Origin: CAXMNX01 sp964194845
GTDB lineage: Bacteria; Pseudomonadota; Alphaproteobacteria; Rhodobacterales; Rhodobacteraceae
Length of the DNA stretch: 64,000 nt
Direction of reading: 5' to 3'
Assembly (NCBI GenBank): GCA_964194845.1
Contig: CAXMNX010000025.1
Location: 1 to 64,000 of the forward strand
This document shows positions 8,489 through 17,066 of the stretch, piece by piece. Made by a program: the position numbers and the translations under genes. The notes beneath the pieces are model-generated. The model ran no database searches. It saw only the letters and a list, made by a program, of their open reading frames with translations, and was not told the DNA's origin. The first letter of the stretch is position 1. Each line of letters begins with the position of its first letter.

Positions 8489-8950
8489 TTAACGCGCGCG
8501 TGTATTCAGCAAAGCGGTTCCCAAAACGACGTCCGTGAGCCCCTGTCGACGCCGGCTCAGAAGCATCATTGCAATCGAGACGAGCTGTGCGGGAAATATC
8601 GCCACGCTGGCGAAATATCCCGCTGTATGAAGAAATGCGGTTCCACCATCAAAGTGCGACCCGTCCAAGCGGCGAAGTTCTACGGCGAACAGCCGCATCC
8701 CTAACGTCGCCGAACGACTGGTCAACGTTACCCACCGATACAAAAAGCTGATCACAGCGTAAAATAGCGGCAAAATGAACAAGGCCGTGAACAGCGTGAA
8801 AATTGACAGAAACGCTGTCAAAATCGAAATTATCAGAACGTCCACAATCCACGCCAAAATACGCTTCGAGACGACATCTTCATAAAACTCAGGATGCGTT
8901 TCGGGGTGTGGAAGGTGCATGTTGCCAGAGGCAGAAGCATAGTCGGTCAT
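8489..8950 (-). CDS. RDD family membrane protein
   Basis: Small integral membrane protein of the RDD family, 153 aa. The Arg and two Asp that name the family are seen in KRILAWIVDVL (Arg about 28, Asp about 34). Hydrophobic segments follow at about 32-65 and 110-130. Function is unsettled; some relatives are ion or proton exchangers. The frame stays open to 9178, but the ATG at 8950 is chosen because the conserved region begins soon after and an AGGA-like site precedes it. Lies 61 bp downstream of the DUF2852 gene and may be co-transcribed. Confidence 0.85.
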   Translation of the reverse strand: MTDYASASGNMHLPHPETHPEFYEDVVSKRILAWIVDVLIISILTAFLSIFTLFTALFILPLFYAVISFLYRWVTLTSRSATLGMRLFAVELRRLDGSHFDGGTAFLHTAGYFASVAIFPAQLVSIAMMLLSRRRQGLTDVVLGTALLNTRAR

Positions 8951-9011
8951 GGTAAGGCAATCCTGAAAAAAATTGGCGGGCGCTGCAGGGACTGCAGCGC
9001 CCATTGTCCGC

Positions 9012-9431
9012 TCAGGCTTCAACGGCGTCGCCGTCGATATTCGATTTGTTCTTTTCACGGTCGGCCATGAATTCATCGAATTCGGCCTTGTCTTTCGCTT
9101 CACGCAGGCGCTGAAGAAAGGCTTCGAACGAGCCCTGTTCTTCTTCCAACCGGCGAAGCGTTTCTGCCTTATAGGCATCGAAGGCGCTGTTTCCGCTGGA
9201 TTTGAAAGCCGAGTGGGCGTGGCGCGAGCGGGCCGCGCAGGAACCGTTGAACATGCGTTTGCTCCAGATCATATAGGCCAGAAGGGCAAGGCCGACGGGC
9301 CAGAAAAAGATGAATCCAAGGATCATTGCAGCGATCCAGGCCATTTTACCTCGGTCATCAAGCCATTTTTCGCTGCGGCCAAGAAAATTACCGCGTCCGA
9401 CGTGCGCGGCGTTGAGAGAGGCGGTCGTCAT
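9012..9431 (-). CDS. DUF2852 domain protein
   Basis: A 139-aa inner membrane protein of the alphaproteobacterial DUF2852 family; function unknown. It has one hydrophobic helix (about 31-54, KMAWIAAMILGFIFFWPVGL) followed by a charged, probably coiled-coil tail (about 85-130) rich in Glu, Arg and Lys, with the family stretch GNSAFDAYKAETLRRLEEEQ. The tail should be cytoplasmic. Two palindromes of the same design lie directly upstream, suggesting dedicated control. Confidence 0.85.
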   Translation of the reverse strand: MTTASLNAAHVGRGNFLGRSEKWLDDRGKMAWIAAMILGFIFFWPVGLALLAYMIWSKRMFNGSCAARSRHAHSAFKSSGNSAFDAYKAETLRRLEEEQGSFEAFLQRLREAKDKAEFDEFMADREKNKSNIDGDAVEA

Positions 9432-9461
9432 TTAAGGGCTCCAATCGTTGTGTCTCTGTTA

Positions 9462-9480
9462 ATGTGAATGCGTTTCACAT
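9462..9480. promoter_or_regulatory. Palindrome 1 upstream of DUF2852
   Basis: Perfect 7-5-7 inverted repeat ATGTGAA-N5-TTCACAT, 31 bp before the DUF2852 ATG. A second copy with the same spacing lies at 9520-9538. Probably a repressor or activator site. It looks like a CRP box, but the spacing between TGTGA and TCACA is 7 instead of 6. Confidence 0.5.
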
Positions 9481-9519
9481 ACCAGATATCGGAGCAGATG
9501 GACCGGTGTTCAAGAGTAA

Positions 9520-9538
9520 ATGTGAAAGTATTTTACAT
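9520..9538. promoter_or_regulatory. Palindrome 2 upstream of DUF2852
   Basis: ATGTGAA-N5-TTTACAT, the same 7-5-7 design as the site at 9462-9480, 58 bp further upstream. It overlaps the last codons of the ybaK-like gene, so the sequence there serves two constraints. Confidence 0.45.
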
Positions 9539-10018
9539 TGCATCGATTTCCGACGTAAAATCAGCAGGTTGCGCGCCGGAAATTTCAAAAAGAACCGTTG
9601 GTGGAATGGCGAAAATGTGGTGCGGGGTACCCGCTGCGGCATAGATAATTTCGAACTCAGACAGCCGTCTGTCCCAAAATGTTCTGGGCGCGGTCAGGTG
9701 GGCAATCGGTGCCACCCCACCAATGGCAAAGCCGGTGACCGCGCGTACGTAAGCGGCATCTGCGCGCCCAAGGGCTTCGCCAGCCAGCGCGGTGGCTTTC
9801 ACGTCATCGACGCTGTGTCCCCCCGAGGTAATAAACAAAAACAGCCGATCGGTTTCTGCGGCCCTAAAAATAATGGATTTCGCTATCTGATCGATTTGGC
9901 ACCCGGCTTCGCGCGCGGCGTCCGCCGCAGTCCGTGTCGCGCCCGACATCTCGAGTATATCCACGTCGATGCCGGCGTCCGCCAATGCCAATTTCACACG
10001 CTTCAGGCTCTTGCTCAT
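9533..10018 (-). CDS. YbaK/EbsC family aminoacyl-tRNA deacylase-like protein
   Basis: A 161-aa protein of the YbaK/ProX superfamily, whose members hydrolyse mischarged aminoacyl-tRNA such as Cys- or Ala-tRNA(Pro). The family core is clear: QIDQIAKSIIFRA (about 41-53) with the key lysine, FITSGGHSVDD, and a Gly-rich GFAIGGVAPIAH stretch (about 99-110). The start at 10018 is taken because AAGAAGT precedes it and the conserved part begins soon after; the frame extends to 10078 without a better start. Divergent from glnE with about 50 bp between them, which must hold both promoters. The exact tRNA substrate is unknown. Confidence 0.87.
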   Translation of the reverse strand: MSKSLKRVKLALADAGIDVDILEMSGATRTAADAAREAGCQIDQIAKSIIFRAAETDRLFLFITSGGHSVDDVKATALAGEALGRADAAYVRAVTGFAIGGVAPIAHLTAPRTFWDRRLSEFEIIYAAAGTPHHIFAIPPTVLFEISGAQPADFTSEIDAM

Positions 10019-10071
10019 GAGGACTTCTTTGGGGCCTTGCGTGCCGGATCGCAAGATCGCACGCTTTGCAA

Positions 10072-12897
10072 ATGTCATTTGCCGATCGGATCACGCGCGT
10101 TCCCATTGTTTTTGAGGCTGACCGAGCGGCTGAAACTTTGGCAGTTCTTCCCGGTCTGGCGGGCGGCGTTCGCGAACTTGTGGCTGGTGCTGCCGGGTCG
10201 TCGCCGTATTTGTCCGACATTATACAACGCGAAACGGCGTGGATTGAAGACATCGGGGCCGACAATCCAGGTGACCGGCTTGCGGCGATTCTGGCGGATG
10301 TGAAAGCGCTTAGCGACGACGCGCTTGTGGGCGGGCTAAGGGTTGCAAAACGCCGCGTTGCTTTGCTTGCAGCCCTGGCTGATTTGGGCGGCGTCTGGAC
10401 GCTTGAAGACGTGACCGGCGCGCTGACGTCATTTGCCGATCTTGCGGTTGACCGTGCGTTGAAGTTTTCAATCGCGACCGAGCTTCGGCGCGAAAGACTG
10501 CCCGGTCAGGCGGTTAGTGATGGTGCCACGGCGGCCGGACTGGCGGTCATTGCAATGGGGAAAATGGGGGCGCACGAGCTGAATTACAGCTCGGACATCG
10601 ACCTGATCTGTCTCTTTGACGAAACCCGCTATGCGACGGAAGACTATGGCGAAGCCAGGTCGGGGTTTGTGCGCGCGGTGCGCGGGATGGCGAAAATACT
10701 CAATGAAAGAACGCGCGAGGGGTATGTTTTCCGAACCGACTTGCGGCTTCGCCCGGATGCTGCGGTCACGCCTGTGGCAATGTCGATGGAAGCCGCCGAG
10801 CGATACTACGAAGCCTTCGGCAGGACCTGGGAACGCGCGGCCTATATCAAAGCGCGGGCGGCGGCAGGCGACATCGCCGCTGGCCAGCGATTTCTGGAAG
10901 CCCTGACGCCGTTCGTGTGGCGGCGACATCTCGACTATGCGGCGATCCGTGACGCGCACGACATGCGGCTGCGAATACGCGACCACAAGGGTCTGAACAA
11001 ACCGGTCACCCATCTTGGCCACGACCTGAAATTGGGCCGCGGCGGTATTCGCGAGATCGAATTTTTTACGCAGACGAGGCAGATCATTGCGGGTGGAAGA
11101 GACCCCGATCTGCGAGTGGCGGGAACGGTGGAAGGGCTGACCAAGTTGGCCGAGAAAGGTTGGGTTGGTGACAGCGAGGCAGAAGTTCTGGCCTCGGACT
11201 ATCGCGCCTTGCGCGAGGCGGAACACCGCGTGCAGATGATCGCGGACCAGCAGACGCACCTTTTGCCCGGTAACCCCGACGAGTTTGCCCGATTGGCGGC
11301 ATTGGCGGGGGTGGATCCGGGTGAATACGCCGAAGAACTGACCGGGCGCTTTAATCGCGTTCACGAGCTGACCGAGGGGTTCTTTTCGCCCGGGCCGAGA
11401 ACGTCGGCGGATCTGGGCGCTGCGATGCCTGCGCAGGCAAGCGAATTTACCGATCGCTGGCCGGGTTACCCCGCGCTCAGAAGCCCACGCGCGGTTGAGA
11501 TCTTCACCAGAATGCAGCCAATTCTGATGCACCGCCTTTCAAAAGCGGCACAACCCCTGGAAGCACTGGTTCATTTCGATGGATTTCTTTCGGGCTTGCC
11601 CGCCGGGGTGCAATTGTTCGCGCTATTCGAGTCCAACCCCCAACTATTGGACCTGGTCGTGGATATCGTCGACACGGCACCTGCGCTTGGCCAGTATCTG
11701 GCCCGAAATTCAGGCGTATTTGACGCGGTAATCGGTGGCGAGTTTTTTGCCGAATGGCCCGGGGTTCCGGGCCTGACCGCCCGGCTTGAGATCGCATTAG
11801 CGGCGGCCCGTGACTATGAGGCGCGGCTGAATACCGCGCGCGTCTGGGCGCGGGAGTGGCATTTCAGGATCGGCGTCCACCATCTTCGCGGCCTGATCGA
11901 CGCGGAAACCGCCGGTCGGCAGTATGCCGATCTTGCGACATCAATCTTGGCCGCCATCTGGCCGCATGTTGCCCAGAACTTTGCGGAAAAGCACGGGCCG
12001 CCGCCGGGTCGCGGGGCGGCCATTCTGGGCATGGGGTCGCTGGGTGCGGGGCGGTTGAACGCCGCCTCTGATCTTGATCTGATTGTGATCTACGACGGTG
12101 GCGACACCGAGGCATCCGAGGGGCGAAGGCCATTGGATACGCGCACATACTACGCGCGCCTGACGCAGGCGCTGGTCACCGCACTTTCGGCACCAACAGC
12201 TGAGGGTCGGCTTTACGAAGTTGATATGCGGCTCAGGCCCTCGGGTCGGCAAGGGCCGGTGGCCACGGGTTTTGAGGCGTTCAAGGCTTATCAATTGACC
12301 GAGGCCTGGACATGGGAGCATCTGGCGCTGACCCGCGCACGCCCGGTTGCGGGCGATGCCTCGGTGGCCGAGGATATCGAGGCGTTACGCGCCGACCTTC
12401 TCGCACGGCCCCGCGAACAATCGTCGGTTCTTCACGATGTATCGGATATGCGCGCCAGACTGGCTGTGGCAAAGCCTGCGGCAGATACGCTGGATGCAAA
12501 GACCGGCCCGGGTCGGCTGGCGGACATCGAACTTTTGGCCCAGGCGGGCGCGCTTCTTGCGGGTGTCAGCGCGCGTGGATTGCTGGATCAGCTACAGGCC
12601 GGACGCGAACCGCTGAACTTGACGACCTCAGAGCACGAGGTGCTTTGCAAGGCGTCCGAGCTATTCTGGCGGGTGCAGGCGGCAGCACGACTTATCGTCG
12701 GCGGTCCACTGACTTCCGAGGTGGTCGGCGCAGGCGCCAGCGCCTTTCTTCTTCGCGAAACCGGCGCTGGTTCCATCGACGCGCTTGCCGCGCGCGTCGC
12801 AGAAGCCGCAGATGCTGTCGCAGAGATTATCGACAAAGTCGTCGGTAGCATCGAAGGCTCGGATGCAACGATAGGTTATGAAGGCAAGCCGGGTTAA
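10072..12897 (+). CDS. glnE: Bifunctional glutamine synthetase adenylyltransferase/adenylyl-removing enzyme
   Basis: Adds AMP to and removes it from glutamine synthetase in response to PII and glutamine, setting ammonium assimilation. 941 aa, normal for the family. Two nucleotidyltransferase domains are visible. The N-terminal adenylyl-removing domain has NYSSDIDLICLFDE (about 173-186), and the C-terminal adenylyl transferase domain has GMGSLGAGRLNAASDLDL (about 648-665); both contain the DxD metal site. The ATG at 10072 is preferred to a TTG two codons earlier. The next gene starts one base after its stop region (TAAAATG), so the two are probably co-translated. Confidence 0.95.
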   Translation: MSFADRITRVPIVFEADRAAETLAVLPGLAGGVRELVAGAAGSSPYLSDIIQRETAWIEDIGADNPGDRLAAILADVKALSDDALVGGLRVAKRRVALLAALADLGGVWTLEDVTGALTSFADLAVDRALKFSIATELRRERLPGQAVSDGATAAGLAVIAMGKMGAHELNYSSDIDLICLFDETRYATEDYGEARSGFVRAVRGMAKILNERTREGYVFRTDLRLRPDAAVTPVAMSMEAAERYYEAFGRTWERAAYIKARAAAGDIAAGQRFLEALTPFVWRRHLDYAAIRDAHDMRLRIRDHKGLNKPVTHLGHDLKLGRGGIREIEFFTQTRQIIAGGRDPDLRVAGTVEGLTKLAEKGWVGDSEAEVLASDYRALREAEHRVQMIADQQTHLLPGNPDEFARLAALAGVDPGEYAEELTGRFNRVHELTEGFFSPGPRTSADLGAAMPAQASEFTDRWPGYPALRSPRAVEIFTRMQPILMHRLSKAAQPLEALVHFDGFLSGLPAGVQLFALFESNPQLLDLVVDIVDTAPALGQYLARNSGVFDAVIGGEFFAEWPGVPGLTARLEIALAAARDYEARLNTARVWAREWHFRIGVHHLRGLIDAETAGRQYADLATSILAAIWPHVAQNFAEKHGPPPGRGAAILGMGSLGAGRLNAASDLDLIVIYDGGDTEASEGRRPLDTRTYYARLTQALVTALSAPTAEGRLYEVDMRLRPSGRQGPVATGFEAFKAYQLTEAWTWEHLALTRARPVAGDASVAEDIEALRADLLARPREQSSVLHDVSDMRARLAVAKPAADTLDAKTGPGRLADIELLAQAGALLAGVSARGLLDQLQAGREPLNLTTSEHEVLCKASELFWRVQAAARLIVGGPLTSEVVGAGASAFLLRETGAGSIDALAARVAEAADAVAEIIDKVVGSIEGSDATIGYEGKPG

Positions 12898-12898
12898 A

Positions 12899-13195
12899 AT
12901 GCCGAGACATGATGATACCGCCGACCCTCGCGGGTTGATCCACGAAAGTTACCGGATCGACGGCATCAGCGCGGCTGAATGTCGCTCGATTTTTCTGGAT
13001 TGGGCCATTGGTGTGCCTCTGGGCGAGGACAGTGCGGTCCACGTCCGAAAGCTGCTTGGTCAGTACGGTGCCGAAAATCCGGATCACCCGATGACGATCG
13101 TGCTGCGCGCGGCACTTGGCACACCTGCACACCGGGGTCGTCGAGGCGGCGCGGGCGGACGGCGCTCAACAGCCGGGGATGGCGACGCCTCCTGA
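12899..13195 (+). CDS. Hypothetical protein downstream of glnE
   Basis: A 98-aa protein of no family I can name. The N-terminal two-thirds looks folded and soluble (ESYRIDGISAAECRSIFLDW, then a stretch resembling a small helical domain, residues about 20-75). The last 25 residues are Gly/Arg-rich and probably disordered. It starts at an ATG one base after the glnE stop codon, which suggests translational coupling and perhaps a link to nitrogen control. It ends 2 bp before the convergent eda stop. I recall similar small ORFs after glnE in related bacteria but cannot verify this. Confidence 0.65.
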   Translation: MPRHDDTADPRGLIHESYRIDGISAAECRSIFLDWAIGVPLGEDSAVHVRKLLGQYGAENPDHPMTIVLRAALGTPAHRGRRGGAGGRRSTAGDGDAS

Positions 13196-13197
13196 AT

Positions 13198-13839
13198 TTA
13201 CGCTTTCAGAGATGCCGCGTCCTTTGCCAGCATCTCAATGCGTCGCCAATCATTTTCCAGAACGGCGTCCTTTGGCGCGACCCAGGAGCCGCCGACACAG
13301 ATTGTATTGGGCAGGCCCAGATATTCATGGGCGTTTGTCAGGTTGACCCCACCGGTCGGGCAATAGCGCACCTGCGGAATTGGTCCGCCGATTGATTTCA
13401 GCGCCCGCACCCCACCTGAAGCCTCCGCCGGGAAAAACTTCTGGATGTGAAATCCGCGTTCCAGAAGACGCATCGCTTCACTCGCCGTCGCTGAACCCGG
13501 CACAAGCGGCAGTTCGGCGTCAAGTGCCGCATCCAGCAACCGGTCCGTCGTTCCCGGTGTCACGCCAAATAGCGCGCCCGCTTCCTTGGCCGCGACGACA
13601 TCCGCCACGGTCAGCAAAGTGCCGGCACCGACGACACCGCCTTCGACACGGGTCATTTCACGGATAACATCCAGTGCGACCGGCGTGCGAAGCGTGACTT
13701 CCAGTGCCGGCAAGCCCCCGGTCACCAACGCTTGTGCCAGATCAACGGCAATACTTAGGTCATCGACAACCAGAACCGGTATGACGGGTGCCAACTGACA
13801 TATTTCTTCTACCTGGTGGCTGCTTTGTTCTGGTGTCAT
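13198..13839 (-). CDS. eda: KDPG aldolase (2-dehydro-3-deoxy-phosphogluconate aldolase)
   Basis: Class I aldolase that splits KDPG into pyruvate and glyceraldehyde 3-phosphate, the last special step of the Entner-Doudoroff pathway; it also acts on 4-hydroxy-2-oxoglutarate. 213 aa, normal length. The Schiff-base lysine is Lys134 in QKFFPAEASGG and the catalytic glutamate is Glu47 in ALEVTLRT. Phosphate-binding Gly-rich loops are at GAGTLL (71-76) and near the C-terminus (PTGGVN). Lies 68 bp downstream of edd on the same strand, so the pathway pair forms one operon. Confidence 0.95.
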   Translation of the reverse strand: MTPEQSSHQVEEICQLAPVIPVLVVDDLSIAVDLAQALVTGGLPALEVTLRTPVALDVIREMTRVEGGVVGAGTLLTVADVVAAKEAGALFGVTPGTTDRLLDAALDAELPLVPGSATASEAMRLLERGFHIQKFFPAEASGGVRALKSIGGPIPQVRYCPTGGVNLTNAHEYLGLPNTICVGGSWVAPKDAVLENDWRRIEMLAKDAASLKA

Positions 13840-13907
13840 CAGCGGTTTCTCTGCTTCTTAATCAAGGTCTCGGCTTCGGCTTTTGTATATCGCGTACGTT
13901 CGGGCGC

Positions 13908-15713
13908 TCAAACAACTGTTCCGGCCCCTTCGATTGCATATCCGCAATTTTCGCGGAATGCGGTGAAAAGTTCGCGCCCGATCCCTTCGGAGTTGCCGGA
14001 AAGATCGCGCGTGACGGGATCGCGGGTAGCAAAATCCGGCTCCAGGCAATCGAGCGTGCCCGCGTGTGCGTCCACAAGCACACGGTCGCCGTCACGCAAA
14101 CGTGCCATCGGTCCGCCGTTGGCGGCCTCGGGCGAGACGTGAATAGCCGCAGGAACTTTGCCCGATGCCCCCGACATTCGCCCATCGGTGACCAGTGCCA
14201 CCTTCAAGCCCCGATCAAGCAGGACCGAAAGCAGAGGTGTCAAAGAATGAAGCTCCGGCATCCCGTTGGACCTGGGGCCCTGAAAGCGAACCACGACAAT
14301 CGTGTCCTCGGTAAACGCGCCCGCCCTGAACGCTTCTTTAACGCTGGCTTGGTTTTCGAAAATGCGGGCGCGCGCTTCGATACGTTGGTTGCCGGGCGCA
14401 ACGGCAGATACTTTCATCACCGATCGACCGAGGTTGCCTTTAAGTTCGCGCAGCCCGCCAGTCGGATGAAACGGATCCTTGGCCGTTCGCAGGATTTTTG
14501 CGTTATGCGAAGTTCGTGGCCCGTCAATATACCGAAGCTCATCCTGGTGAAGCGAAGGCTCGCGGGTGTAGTGGCCTAGCCCGTCACCGGCGACGGTTTT
14601 GACATCCGCGTGCAAAAGCCCTGCGTCGAGCATTTCGCTGATCATGAATTGCAGCCCACCGGCGGCGTGGAAGTGGTTCACATCCGCCAGACCGTTTGGA
14701 TAAACCTTGGCCATCAGCGGTGTGGCGGCAGACAAGTCGTTGAAATCTTCAACGTCCAGCAAAATGCCCGCAGCGCGCGCCATGGCGGGCAAGTGTATCG
14801 CCAGATTTGTCGATCCCCCGGTGGCCATCAAGCCAACGATACCGTTCACAAATGCCTTTTCATCCAGAATGTCGGCGACTGGAGTGTATTCATTTTTTTG
14901 CGCCGTTATTTCCACGGCACGTGTCGCGGCAAGATCGGTCAAGGCATCCCTTAGCGGTGTGTCCGGATTTACAAAGCTGGCACCTGGCAGATGCAGCCCC
15001 ATGAACTCCATCAGCATCTGGTTCGAGTTTGCCGTGCCATAAAACGTGCAGGTGCCGGGGCCATGGTAAGACGCCATTTCTGCTTTCATCAGTTCGTCGC
15101 GCCCAACCTCGCCTGCGGCGTGTTGCTGACGAACTTTGGCTTTTTCATCGTTAGGAAGGCCGCTGGTCATCGGTCCGGCGGGGACGAAAATGCCGGGGAT
15201 ATGCCCGAACGTGGCAGCTCCAATCACCAGGCCAGGGACGATCTTGTCGCAGACGCCAAGATAAAGTGCTGCATCAAAGGTGTTGTGCGAAAGTGCGACG
15301 CCGGTTGCGAGTGCGATCACGTCGCGCGAAAAAAGGCTAAGCTCCATTCCCGGTTGGCCCTGCGTGATGCCGTCGCACATAGCCGGTACGCCGCCCGCGA
15401 CCTGGGCCGTTGCACCGACGGTGCGTGCGGCCGCCTTTATGCGGTCCGGGTAGTCCTTATAGGGAGCATGCGCCGACAGCATGTCGTTGTATGCGGTCAC
15501 GATACCGATATTTGGCGCGCTCTCGGACAACAGTGCTGCCTTGTCATCGCCCATCGCAGCATAAGCGTGCGCCTGGTTGCCACAGGAAAGATGCGCGCGT
15601 CGCACGCCGGTCTCCTGCGCCCGCGCAATCTTATCCAGATAGGCGCGACGCGCCGCGCCCGAGCGTTCGATTATACGCGCGGTGACGGCTGCGACGGTGT
15701 CATTCATTGCCAT
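13908..15713 (-). CDS. edd: Phosphogluconate dehydratase
   Basis: Fe-S dehydratase that converts 6-phosphogluconate to KDPG, the first special step of the Entner-Doudoroff pathway. 601 aa, the expected length. IlvD/Edd family motifs include AMCDGITQGQPGMELSLFSR (cysteine ligand), GTCTFYGTANSNQMLMEFMG, and LMATGGSTNLAIHLPAMARA. The C-terminal domain has LVTDGRMSGASGKVPAAIH. ATG at 15713 has AGAGG 8 nt upstream; a second ATG lies two codons in. A LacI-type palindrome sits 43 bp before the start. Transcribed with eda and divergent from rlmI. Confidence 0.96.
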   Translation of the reverse strand: MAMNDTVAAVTARIIERSGAARRAYLDKIARAQETGVRRAHLSCGNQAHAYAAMGDDKAALLSESAPNIGIVTAYNDMLSAHAPYKDYPDRIKAAARTVGATAQVAGGVPAMCDGITQGQPGMELSLFSRDVIALATGVALSHNTFDAALYLGVCDKIVPGLVIGAATFGHIPGIFVPAGPMTSGLPNDEKAKVRQQHAAGEVGRDELMKAEMASYHGPGTCTFYGTANSNQMLMEFMGLHLPGASFVNPDTPLRDALTDLAATRAVEITAQKNEYTPVADILDEKAFVNGIVGLMATGGSTNLAIHLPAMARAAGILLDVEDFNDLSAATPLMAKVYPNGLADVNHFHAAGGLQFMISEMLDAGLLHADVKTVAGDGLGHYTREPSLHQDELRYIDGPRTSHNAKILRTAKDPFHPTGGLRELKGNLGRSVMKVSAVAPGNQRIEARARIFENQASVKEAFRAGAFTEDTIVVVRFQGPRSNGMPELHSLTPLLSVLLDRGLKVALVTDGRMSGASGKVPAAIHVSPEAANGGPMARLRDGDRVLVDAHAGTLDCLEPDFATRDPVTRDLSGNSEGIGRELFTAFRENCGYAIEGAGTVV

Positions 15714-15756
15714 GAAGATTACCTCTGAAGACAGTTATCGGCTCAATACCACGTTG

Positions 15757-15770
15757 TGATAGCGCTAACA
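15757..15770. promoter_or_regulatory. LacI-type operator upstream of edd
   Basis: TGATAGCGCTAACA is a 14-bp near-perfect palindrome (one mismatched pair) around AGCGCT. It fits the general design of LacI-family operators with a central CG. Its place 43 bp before the edd ATG suggests repression of edd-eda when sugar acids or sugars are absent. No LacI gene is present in the window. Confidence 0.6.
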
Positions 15771-15869
15771 ATCACCAACGCTGACCGCACTTTCCTTCTT
15801 TGCATTGGCACATACCGGCCTTGCAGAATGCGGCTTTCGGTCGCTCTGCATGAACTGTAAACGGGCGGC

Positions 15870-17066
15870 ATGACGGAAACTATCCCAATTGTTCGCTTGC
15901 GCCCCAAAACCGATGCCCGTCGGCTTCGCCACGGATTTCCCTGGGTTTACGCCAACCAGCTGGTGACCGACAGACGGACCCGCAGTTTGGCCGCAGGGAC
16001 GATTGCCCGGCTGGAAGACGAAAAGCGCAACCCGCTTGGGATTGTCGCGATTAATCCGAACTCCAAAATTATCGCCCGCGTCTTAGATGGCGATCCCGAT
16101 GCGCGCGTCGATCAGGACTGGTTGGCCACGCGGCTGAACCGGGCGCTGCGAAGCCGGGAAGCCATGTTCGACGCGCCTTTCTATCGGTTGATACATGCGG
16201 AAGCCGACGGACTGCCGGGCGTCATAATTGACCGGTTTGGGTCTGCCGCCGTCATTCAACCCAATGCCGCCTGGGCGGACGTGTTGCTGGAGCCGTTGGT
16301 CAAGGCACTCGTCGATGCCACCGGTGTCACGGCAATCGTCAAAAACGCCCAGGGGCGGGCGCGCGCACTGGACGGGCTGGACGATGTGTCGTCGGTTCTT
16401 CTGGGACAAGTTGATGGCCCGATTGAAGTGCCTATGAACGGTGCGGTCTACATGGCGGATCTGCTGGGTGGGCAGAAAACCGGGCTGTTTTTGGATCAAA
16501 GACCAAATCATGCTTTCGTGGCTTCGTTGGCGCGCGAGACATCGGTGCTGGACGTACTTTCTCACGTTGGAGGGTTCGCATTGGCGGCACTTGCGGGGGG
16601 TGCAACGCATGCGCTTTCAGTTGATTCTTCGGAACCGGCTCTGAGCCTCGCGCGCGCCGGTGCCGAAGCCTCCAAAGTGGCCGACAGATACGAGACACGT
16701 GCCTCGGACGCTTTTGACGCACTGGACGCATTGAAAGATGAGGGCCGAAAGTTCGGGACCGTCATCTGCGACCCGCCCGCCTTCGCGCCCAATGCGAAGG
16801 CTTTGGATGCAGGATTGCGGGCTTATGAAAAACTGGCGCGAATGTCGGCGTTTTTAGTCGAAGAAAATGGCACCCTGACGCTTTGTTCGTGTTCGCACGC
16901 TGCGGATCTGACGCAATTTCGATCGGCTTGTATTCGCGGGATCGGCCGGGCAGGGCGCGGCGCTCAGATACTTCGCACCGGCTCTGCCGGCCCCGATCAC
17001 CCACAGCACCCGCACCTGGCGGAGAGCGGCTATCTGAAAGCGATCACGTTTCGGATGATTGGGTGA
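15870..17066 (+). CDS. Class I SAM-dependent 23S rRNA methyltransferase (RlmI family)
   Basis: Predicted 5-methylcytosine methyltransferase acting on 23S rRNA, 398 aa as in the RlmI/YccW family. An N-terminal PUA-like RNA-binding domain covers about 5-80 (RLRHGFPWVYANQL). The Rossmann methyltransferase domain follows, with DLLGGQKTGLFLDQRPNHAF (about 196-215), a glycine-rich SAM loop and the CDPPAFAP motif (about 299-306). The catalytic cysteine is probably in TLCSCSHA near the C-terminus. The next gene, a PIN protein, starts inside its stop codon (GTGA), so the two RNA-acting proteins are co-translated. Divergent from edd with about 155 bp between. Confidence 0.9.
   Translation: MTETIPIVRLRPKTDARRLRHGFPWVYANQLVTDRRTRSLAAGTIARLEDEKRNPLGIVAINPNSKIIARVLDGDPDARVDQDWLATRLNRALRSREAMFDAPFYRLIHAEADGLPGVIIDRFGSAAVIQPNAAWADVLLEPLVKALVDATGVTAIVKNAQGRARALDGLDDVSSVLLGQVDGPIEVPMNGAVYMADLLGGQKTGLFLDQRPNHAFVASLARETSVLDVLSHVGGFALAALAGGATHALSVDSSEPALSLARAGAEASKVADRYETRASDAFDALDALKDEGRKFGTVICDPPAFAPNAKALDAGLRAYEKLARMSAFLVEENGTLTLCSCSHAADLTQFRSACIRGIGRAGRGAQILRTGSAGPDHPQHPHLAESGYLKAITFRMIG

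Noticed and set aside
9462..9480. CRP/FNR box before DUF2852
   Set aside because: TGTGA and TCACA are 7 bp apart, not 6, and the second copy has TTACA; the consistent 7-5-7 design fits another regulator.
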